Shown: piece by piece, positions 55,873 to 64,000 of the stretch
Position numbering within the stretch: the stretch's first letter is position 1
How the letters are laid out: each line of letters starts with the position of its first letter
DNA from: Sophora flavescens
Taxonomy: Eukaryota > Streptophyta > Magnoliopsida > Fabales > Fabaceae
DNA length: 64,000 nucleotides
Direction of reading: 5' to 3'
NCBI GenBank assembly: GCA_030762895.1
Contig: CM061069.1
Span: 7,164,317 to 7,228,316, forward strand
Made by a program: the position numbers and the translations under genes
The notes under the pieces: generated by a model
Seen by the model: only the letters and a program-made list of their open reading frames with translations
Told to the model about the DNA's origin: nothing
Databases searched by the model: none

Positions 55873-58469
55873 TTATATGTTGTCTGACTCCATCTTCTTA
55901 ATGGCTTCTTCTATGGCAGGCACATTTTTCTTTAAGGCTGACCACTGCTCCTTTGTCAAACTTATTCCTGAAACAAAATCAAAAGTTTCAGAAACAACCT
56001 TCAATTCTTTGTATAAGGAACAAAGAACATATGCCCATCCAGGCACCCAATTATAAACAATAGAAGGTTTTCTTTATTTCTTATTAAAAAGACTTTCTGT
56101 TGATTCTCAAATGTGCATGACAGCCATCTCACTTTAAGATTTTAATTATTTTTTTTTGGGAAATCTTTGCAACTCATTTACAATAATTTAATGCACCTAG
56201 AACAAAAAAAAAAAAAATACATTCCAAGAAGTAATTTCATGTACTCAACAAAAAAAATATATATAGCGAGAAAGTTACAATGATATAAACTCAAAATTCT
56301 ACTATTTCAAGTCATTTTAACTGGTATAACTTGTGGCAACAAAGCATTATGATAGGATGTATGGTAAGGATTGGTTTTGCAGTTAAAGTCAAGTTATCTC
56401 ATCTAGAAAACTATAACATATGCAACTTTTCCTAATGTTTCTAAGAAGCATGTCTCTGCCTAAAGTTAGGCTATGAACACTATATAGACTATTCAGTATT
56501 GTTAAAAAGGCAGCACAATATTTCCTTAATATTGCTAGTTCTTGCTCCACAAAATATAGCTTATGTATCATGTGAACCTGAAAAGTAATTGTGATGACTG
56601 GAATATTAAACTAGTAAACAGCGACCTTGGGCATTTAATTAACTGTGATGCCAACCAAGCATAAAATTGAACCACAAGTTACTTTTGTTGCACAAGCACT
56701 GAAATCAAATCACTAGATCTAAAAACTGCAACAAATCATAAGTTCTTATCTCACAAAAAATTGCTCACTTAAATAGAGTAGAGATGTTTGTTAAATCAAA
56801 CAAACTCCAAAACGATAATGTAATATAATCATACAAGTAGAGCCAGTAACACTAACTATCATACAGAAATACCATGAGAAGTGGGTTAATAATGTCTGGG
56901 AGTGGTCACTTAAATGGAGGAAAAACTTGTTTTCTTGGGAAGTGGAATTGTTAGATGAACTGCTGTTGTTACTGCACTCGGCTACTCTAGTGAAGGAGAC
57001 AGGTGATGAATGGCTTTGGGGCCGGGAAGTTTCAGGTGTTTACTCCTCAAAATCGGGCTATGGCTTGCTGGAGGAACAGTTTACTCAGGCTCCGGAGGTT
57101 AATGCTCAAGGTGTGGAATATCAAGGCACCCTCTAAGGTTTTAGCATACACCTGGAGGCTGTTCTTGGAGTGGATTCCAACAAGAAACAACTTAGCTAAT
57201 AGGGGTGTATTGCTGTCAGCAGAGGAGCAATTGTGTGTTTTTTGTGGTCAGTATGCTGAAACAGAACAGCATTAGTTTTTTACATGTAAGATGGCTACTG
57301 CTGTTTGGGGGAGAGTCTGTGGATGGCTTGGTTTATCACTGGATCTCCACTTGGATAGCCCTCCACTTTTTGCAGTTACATGGTTTGCTCAGTGATAAAG
57401 TCAGGAAACAAAGAGGCCTGAGTATTTGGTTAGCAGTAATTTGGTCTATCTGGTTAGAAAGAAATGAAGAGTTATTTAACAATAACAGAACAGATGTTTT
57501 GAGACTTCTAGATTTGATTAGAAGCAGGTCCTGGAGTTGGTAAAGCACAGCGGTTGGTGGTTTAATTCTATTTGATGAATGGTGTATCTGCCCTCTGGAT
57601 TGCTGCATCAGAAATGGCTCTTAACAGCAGTAGTTTTGTTTTTTATTTTCTGGTGTTGCGGGTTCTGTTTTTGCTGTTTCTTTTTAATTTTAACAGGTGT
57701 TTGGTATTGCAAATCTTGGGTGGTCGATTGAGTTTTGAACCTAGGAATTGCGTGGTAATTGCAAGTGGTTTTAGGATGTGCAGATTGGCACTTTGGTTTA
57801 AGGTTATGTGCCTTTCAGGGCCGCTGATACAGGGGTTTTATAATTTTGCGTATGAGAACATTTGTTGTAATCATGGGAGGCAGATGTACATAATAGTTAC
57901 TTATAAATACAAATATACCTTTTGCTTTAAAAAAAAAAAACTAATCATATAAGTAGACTAACTATCATCATAAAGAAAGCAATACCATGAGAAGCACAGC
58001 TACTACAACAAGCATAATAAGGTTAAAGGAGTAGGATACCTGTGGTAGTGGGATACTCCTTGCCAGCTCTTCTAGCATACTCCCGAATAGAGATCAAAGT
58101 TTTACCCATGTATTCGTGAACGGTCACCATTCTCTTCCCTGAAAGCTGCAATAAAAAAAAGAAAATCAGTATCCAGAGCAACCTTTTTATACATTAAATC
58201 TAACAGTAAAAAGGCAAAGAATAAAAACGAAAGTGACCTTGCAAACGATGAGGTTCCCGTGACAATCGTATCTTTCCTTTTGGAGAAAAGCTTCGACGAC
58301 TGACTTGATTGACGAAACTTTTGAAGTGGGGCTGGGATAGGTCTAGATCTAGTTGTTCGGAAGCTTGCTTCCGAGTCTCGGACATGGTAAGCATGTTCAA
58401 GTCTGATTCTTTTAAAATCTCCTGAACTGTTTCTTCGATTCTTCGTTTGGTTTCAGCATCAACCTCCAT
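55873..58469 (-). pseudogene. KELP: KELP-like gene, arm 2 copy with exon-1 frameshift
   Basis: Exons on the minus strand at 58469-58238, 58145-58040 and 55967-55873, with the same GT-AG junctions and exon 2/3 lengths as arm 1 (106 and 95). Exon 1 is 232 instead of 228 bases: a tandem GACT GACT at 58298-58305 stands where arm 1 has one GACT. The frame shifts after FVNQV at about residue 57 and cannot make the PC4-type domain. At least one further base change in exon 1 (ATCTAGACC against ATCTCGACC) is silent. Intron 2 carries the same LINE. Splice sites look normal, so a transcript could still be made but would probably be degraded. An assembly or base-call error is an alternative. Confidence 0.88.
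56885..57940 (+). mobile_element. LINE fragment in KELP intron 2, arm 2
   Basis: Inverted counterpart of 43029-44095, now on the plus strand, ending in an A run at 57929-57940. The zf-RVT region (frames 56927-57136, 57003-57275) is frameshifted near 57068 (CTTGCTGGAGG lacks bases present in arm 1), and the rest is in 57205-57543. Confidence 0.85.
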
Positions 58470-59220
58470 CTTTGCCCTGTCACTCAACCAAACAAACAAT
58501 GTCAATCTATCAATCTATGTATTCAACCAATTGGGGTTTGGGCAAAAGAAGAGGGTGTTGCACATTTGATGAGGGGCCGAGAGAGTGATGGAGAAGAGAA
58601 GTTCAGAGGTTGAGATGGAGATGAGGAGTGAGGGGATGAGGGACCAAAGTTTATTGAAGGAAGATTTAAAAAAATGAGGACTGGGAAGTGATAGGCAGAG
58701 AAAAGCTGGTGGATCCCATCCAACAATCACATACTCCCAATACTGGCGGCAAACCAGTCACTGTCACACATAATATCGGGCTCCGCCGCACGTTGCCTCT
58801 TTCTGAGCGACGCCGGCGCTCCATCACGCCACCATAGCAGCGGTTCCCTACTCCTTCAACAAAGAACCAAGTCACGGCGGCGCCACCATCGCGTCACGCC
58901 GCCACCTATGGAGTTGTACGATTCTTAAACAACAGAAAAGAGAGAAATCGCAGATGATGGTACAAAGTAATGTTTCTATGCTATGGGGATATAATCATTC
59001 AAGTTCTGATATGCAAGCAGAAACGAAGAAAAGGAAACGTACCTGGGTGGAAGAAACAGAACTTGATGAGAGAGGAGCTTGAGAAGATGAATGAAGACGA
59101 AACAAGAAGAAGCGGGGAGTTGAATTTAATTAATGAACTAAAAATGATATTTAAAAAAAATGATTTCAAAGAACAGGGAATTAATGAACACTGCATTGGA
59201 AACATGTGTGGGAAATGAAG
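58470..59220 (-). promoter_or_regulatory. 5' flank of arm-2 KELP copy
   Basis: Equivalent of about 41750-42503. Nearly identical to arm 1 by eye, so any promoter or 5'-UTR intron in arm 1 should be present here too. The many overlapping frames (58515-58730, 58666-58875, 58970-59218) are identical shadows in both arms and not genes. Confidence 0.4.
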
Positions 59221-60917
59221 CATCGTGCGGTGAGAGGAGAGAATGACTTTTCATTTGAAAATTTTCTTAGCATATAATATGAAGAAAAGTTAAATTATAA
59301 TAAAATGACATTTTTACCCTTGTAACTAATAATAATTTAATATTATTGCTGAAAATAAAATGATGAAATTGGTATTTTGAATTTAGCCCACACTTTGATT
59401 AGTTTTCTCTCCCAAATCTCTCCACTTTTGGAGAGATTTTATTTTGTGTGGGTCCCACTAATTTTTTTTCTTTCTCCCCTATTTTCTCTCTACATCCAAA
59501 CACACATATCCATCCTTTTCTCTCCTACTTCTCTCTCCCCCAAAATCATTCAATCCAAACAATGGGTAAAGGATTGATAAGGAATGGGCCCAAAAGCAAA
59601 CATGCTTTATGAGAACTAGTGTTATTACGCACGGGTAACTATAATATTATTAATATCGTAGTAAAAATTTTACCATTGATTTTAAAAGCCATTTTTAGAA
59701 TTTCTTTTTTTTTTTTGATTCGCTCATTTTTAGAATTTCTAAAAGTTAAAATCAAAGGCTTTCAAATGGCTAGTGTGAAATTGAAAGAACAATATAAGAA
59801 TATGATATTGTATTTTTTTATTACCTTGTTGATTCAATTTTTACAATTGTCTACTAAAACACACGGACACCATCAAAGTATATTTAGATATAGAATTGCT
59901 TAAAAAAATACAATAAATAATTACATCTACCCTTATACTATAAAAAAAGAATGACTAATTCTGATTGCTCGTATAAAGAGTATAAACATCGAAGGTTTGA
60001 TATATAAAGTATTTATTGAAATATTAAATATTTTAATATTTGTTTCTCTCAACTTGATATAAAAATTAGTTGTTACCTTTATTATTTATTTAATAATATT
60101 ATTTTTTCAATATTAAATATAATATTTATCGTTTTCAACTTGATATAAAGTATAAATAAAAATGTGTAAAGATGAAATATAATTACAGCGAATGAATATT
60201 TATATTTCTTTTTTAAAGTAATGAAATTACTTTGTTGATGAGAATAGATGCCTTTGAAAAATTATTTATTATATAAATTATATTCACAATATAATTTTGT
60301 ATTAATTCAATTTATAAATGCATTCTTTTAAGGATGTGGGTGTTTACATTATATGTACTTTGAATATAATCACAATCCCCGCCAATGTGTGAGTGTAGTG
60401 CATAAGGCCTTTAATACGGATAAATGAGTTTCAGAATATTTCTTTTCAATGTACATGAGAATATTGTATGAATATCAGTTTGTTTATAAGCATAGTTAAA
60501 CTTAGTTCGGGCAAAAGATATGATAGTTAATTCAACTGACTTTACAGAGTATTGTATTAAAGCAAATAGACAAACTTACAAATGAAAATAACAACATGAA
60601 AGCACATTTTATCAAGTCCATCCCGTCCAAGATGGCACACTCCTTGACAGGCCTTGATTTTTGCTTGGTGCATCTTGAGGCAGGCTTTCCCATTCTAACA
60701 ATAAAAATAAGGAAAAAACTTAGGTACAGTTCCACCTACTGTTCCTATTGTTCCCAATTGAAAATATAGCCTGATTATTACAAATTGTCTCAAAAGATGC
60801 ACCTATTTAATGAAAATAACTGTATTTTTATATTTAGAACAATATCAACTGTATATACAAAACTGTACCTATGTTTAGTCTTAAAAATAATGGTAAACAA
60901 CTAAATATGCAGAAGAT
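59221..60917. other. AT-rich DNA, arm 2 equivalent of 39936-41740
   Basis: No gene recognised. Contains the partial MITE-like sequence (59300-59585), the short exon-like frame 60735-60532 (minus), and at its right end the empty target site (single ATATC on the minus strand, about 60914-60918) of the arm-1 Ty3 element. Confidence 0.5.
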
Positions 60918-61099
60918 ATACTCAATCGGTGTCCCATCGATGCTCAACCCAAAACTAAAAAATTTCTTCACAAGTAGCTTCCACCACTAATGCCTTTCGT
61001 TGCTGCCTCTCGAGTTCCTGGCTTCTTAATTCTTTTCTATATAAAGGGTCTTGTTTGTTCATTGTCCATGTTTGTTCTCATAAGTAAACATAGGCCATC

Positions 61100-62850
61100 A
61101 TATGTAATGTCCTATCTTCTAATGGACAACCTCTGGATGGATCTCTAATTTGTTGCAAGTCTTCGAAATTAACATGGTCTCAAGTTTCAATAGTCAAAAT
61201 CATTATATGTTTGAGTCAAACCACCTATGACTTGATACTCACCTGCAGCACCAATGAAATAAATACTGCCATTGGAAACACAAAGTGTACCATTTATGTA
61301 TCCTATTTATTATATTTCTGGAAAGACAAAAAAAAAACAGAACGACTATCTCAACTTAAACCACCAGCATAATGGCAAATTGTGAAGTAACTACGTGATA
61401 ATTTGGGCTTGCTGAACCTTTTCTGGTTAGAAGGTCTATCACAGCTTGTGGGTAAAAGTTTCATGCGTTGATCTAGGAAACATACCGCATAACACAAACA
61501 CATAAAGCTAACAGAGCATCAATAAAAGTAGTCAAAAAAAAGGGCGGTCAATATACTTAAGCATCATCTAGTAGAACAATTGCCACCGAGTTTCTGAAAA
61601 TGAATGCAAGACAATTCAAACATTAAAAATTTCCAATGTCACATAATAATCGTTGAAGAGACAGCATATCAATAGAAGGATCATGGAGTTAAAAGTAAGG
61701 ACATTTTCAATGGGATCAAGAATATCTTAAATGTCAACCAATTCAATGTAACTCCAATCAATCTCCTTTATCATTCTGATGTTATCACTTCTCCACACTA
61801 CCAAAATTTCCTTTAAAAACTTAAAACTCAACCTCAAACACCAAAAACAAATTGTAAGCATGAAATATATATATATATATATCACCTACTGCATCATCAA
61901 CCTAATATAGTAATATGTATTTTTTAATAAAAGTGCAACTTCAAAAATCAACTAATAGACAACTTCCCATAATGTTCTTGAGTATATAACTCTTAAAACT
62001 CAGAAACAATCATCTAGAAAGTTGCAGTCCAATATTCTGATTATAGGGTTTCTTAATAAGATAGAAGAAAATAAGATAGAAGAAATCTATCTGTGTCCTT
62101 GAGTGGCATCAATAGATCAATAGATCAATTAATGCATCGACATTTGAAATTGATAGTTTTCCAAACAAAAAAAGGGTTATAAGTAAAGGTTCTTTTCCTA
62201 TCACCTCTTTCACCACCACTGGAGTTCCTTTTAAAATGAACAATTTCAATGAAGGACACCATACACCATCATTATGCATTTCCATCTTAATATTTTGAAC
62301 CCTAATGATGTATAAGACCATGCTACCATACAAAAAGGAAAAATACCAAACTTGGAAACATGGCTCTAAGAGGGTAATGCTAAAAAAAAGATATCTAAAT
62401 GAACTTCCTATTGTATTGAATATGACAAAATCAATTAAACTTTATTCTCGCATAAAACATCGAAGAGGCAATACATTATCCAGGACAACTTACATTATCA
62501 ACGATTCTTAATACACACTGGAATTGAAAAAAATAGCCTTGAAAAAATGGGTAAGAAAAAAGGGAAAACAAAATAAGGCAATGGGCAAATGTGATTAAGT
62601 CAATCACCAACCAAACAGAAGAACACATTAGTATGGCCACTAATACATGTACATTGACCATCAAGCTTGAGATAGTAATGGAACCAAGTTTACAAATAAA
62701 GTATGATAACTTACCACTACACACTTGCATAACACTGGCTGTAACAACGTAGTCATTGTAGATCATATCAAGTGAGCCAATAGTGTATGTTGGCTGCAAC
62801 ACTGGCCTCATAAGGAAGCAAGCCAAACGACCTCCTCTATTTGACTCCCA
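61100..62850 (-). pseudogene. Unidentified exon-like sequence, arm 2 copy
   Basis: Inverted copy of 32686-34500. The best exon (about 62850-62714) keeps the acceptor and donor and reads ESNRGGRLACFLMRPVLQP then TIGSLDMIYNDYVVTASVMQ, differing from arm 1 at two adjacent sites (SVA against VVT). I do not recognise the protein. Confidence 0.4.
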
Positions 62851-62950
62851 GCAACTTAGCCAGATACCATCAAAGTGAAAAATGAATAGCAATAAATTGG
62901 CTAATTCCGTGATCCTAACTTCTAAATTAACCATTCATTTATACAACAAT

Positions 62951-63441
62951 TGATGGGTTTTCCTCTTTAGGAGGAGAGAAAAAGAGGGAGAGATAAATAA
63001 TAAATAAAATAGTAAATGCAATTAAAATGAGTACAAGAGAAGTTTTAGGAAATCAAAGGATAATAAAATTAAGGAGAAAAACTCTCCTTATGTCATGGCC
63101 ATATTTAGCGTAGAAGTTTGGCTATAAAAGCCATTCCCTTCTTTCATTTAAAAAACATCTGAGAAGAAACCAAAACAACAGAGAGTTTTGAGAGAAAGAA
63201 AAGACATCCTCACTTGTGTGAGAGAGAAAGCCTTTTGAGAGAAAAAAATTCAAAAGAGAGTTTAGCCACCAATATTTTTGGTGAGATTATTTTTACAACT
63301 TTTGTAATCCCATTAATTTATAATGGAATATTTTTGTTGTCTCATTGTGATTATACATAGTGTGGGAAAAGTCTGATCCTGGGAATATAAATTATCCGCT
63401 AGCCTTGTATTAGGTGATTATATTTGGTATTTTTCCCAACA
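62951..63441 (+). repeat. Copia 5' LTR, arm 2
   Basis: 491 bp, TGATGGG...CCCAACA, same length as both LTRs of the arm-1 Copia. The preceding five bases read ACAAT where arm 1 implies ATAAT, a single substitution in the old target duplication. The primer site TGGTATCAAGAGC follows at 63444-63456. Confidence 0.92.
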
Positions 63442-63494
63442 AGTGGTATCAAGAGCTTCGGTTCATTACACAGTTTAGCTTGTATTATTCACAA

Positions 63495-64000
63495 TGGACG
63501 AGTCAACCTCAACGGCATCAGCAATAATGATTAAGTTAACATCTTCAAACTACTCCATTTGGAAGACCAGAATGGAGGACATCCTCTACTGCAAAGATCT
63601 GTACCAGCCTTTGCAAAATAAAGGGACGAAGCCAGACAACAAGTCGATCTGATGATGACTGGAATTTGATGAACAGGAAAACTGTTGGACAAATTCGACA
63701 ATGGATAGATCAAAGTGTCTTTCATCACGTGGCGCAAGAGACAGTTGCATTCACGTTATGGACGAAACTAGAAACGTTGTACGAGAGAAAGACGGCCCAG
63801 AATAAAGCCTCTACTATTCGACGATTAGTGAACCTTAAGTATAGAGAGACCCGGAGTGTTTCCGAGCACTTGAGCGATTTTCAAGGATTGGTGAATCAAC
63901 TCACCAATATGAAGATGGTGCTTGATGATGAATTTCAAGCATTGTTACTACTCAATTCCTTGCCAGACAATTGGGACACACTTGTGGTTTCATTGAGTAA
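63495..64000 (+). pseudogene. Copia gag, arm 2, frameshifted, runs off window
   Basis: Starts at an ATG (63495) with MDESTSTASAIMIKLTSSN. Near 63640 it reads CAAGTCGATCTGATGATG, about 4 bases more than arm 1 (CAAGTATAATGATG), so the frame is lost and a stop follows at once. The downstream gag sequence is otherwise recognisable (TLWTKLETLYERKTAQNKAS) to the window end. Confidence 0.88.

Larger units (their letters stand above)
51695..64000. repeat. Inverted-repeat arm 2 (12.3 kb, runs off window)
   Basis: Reverse complement of arm 1. Lacks the 5.28-kb Ty3 element and about 120 bp of 41575-41695. Differences from arm 1 include a 4-bp insertion in KELP exon 1, a 2-bp deletion in the Copia fragment, a shorter AT run and scattered substitutions (a few percent at most by eye). 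Confidence 0.93.

Noticed and set aside
31537..64000. Calling the palindrome certain biological fact
   Set aside because: Two diverged haplotypes joined head to head by an assembler could give the same picture; the sequence alone cannot separate the two, so it is reported with that caveat.

Overview
This is nuclear DNA from a flowering plant, probably a eudicot; nothing seen fixes the genus. The evidence is plant-type LTR retrotransposons (Athila-like and chromovirus Ty3, Tork-like Copia), a FAR1-type MULE, a tRNA-derived SINE, plant LINE remnants, and one host gene with introns and GT-AG splice sites: a homologue of the plant transcriptional coactivator KELP (DEK_C plus PC4 domains). Almost everything else is nested, broken mobile DNA. 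No tRNA, rRNA, CRISPR array or bacterial-type operon was found.

Layout. 1-4926: low-complexity and repeat DNA with a SINE (754-987) and two minisatellite blocks (2760-2990 and 3000-3415). 4927-9850: a MULE-like DNA transposon with long inverted ends and a broken transposase. 10515-15628: the long LTR, primer site and gag start of a Ty3 chromovirus, split by a LINE (11075-about 13215). 15629-22754: an Athila-like LTR element with gag and protease but no reverse transcriptase, RNase H or integrase, carrying arrays of short palindromes in its LTRs and its 3' region. 22755-26013: part of another long Ty3-type LTR. 26088-32585: a complete-length, decayed Copia element with a 5-bp target duplication and a nested hAT-type insertion.

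The main feature is a very large inverted duplication. Arm 1 (at least 31537-49264) and arm 2 (51695 to the window end) are reverse-complement copies over about 12.3 kb, around a 2.43-kb unique centre that holds a solo Athila-type LTR with a perfect 5-bp target duplication. Each arm carries the Copia 5' end, unidentified exon-like sequence, the KELP gene with a LINE fragment in intron 2, a Copia 3' fragment and pieces of two Ty3-type LTRs. The arms have diverged. Arm 1 alone has gained a chromovirus-type Ty3 element (34656-39930), and arm 2 keeps the empty site. The KELP reading frame is intact in arm 1 and frameshifted by a 4-bp duplication in arm 2.

The only gene likely to make a working host protein is KELP in arm 1 (exons 42504-42731, 42824-42929, 45003-45097; 142 residues). 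The order of events can be partly read: older insertions shared by both arms, then the inverted duplication, then arm-specific insertions, indels and loss of one KELP copy. A head-to-head joining of two haplotypes by the assembler remains an alternative explanation.
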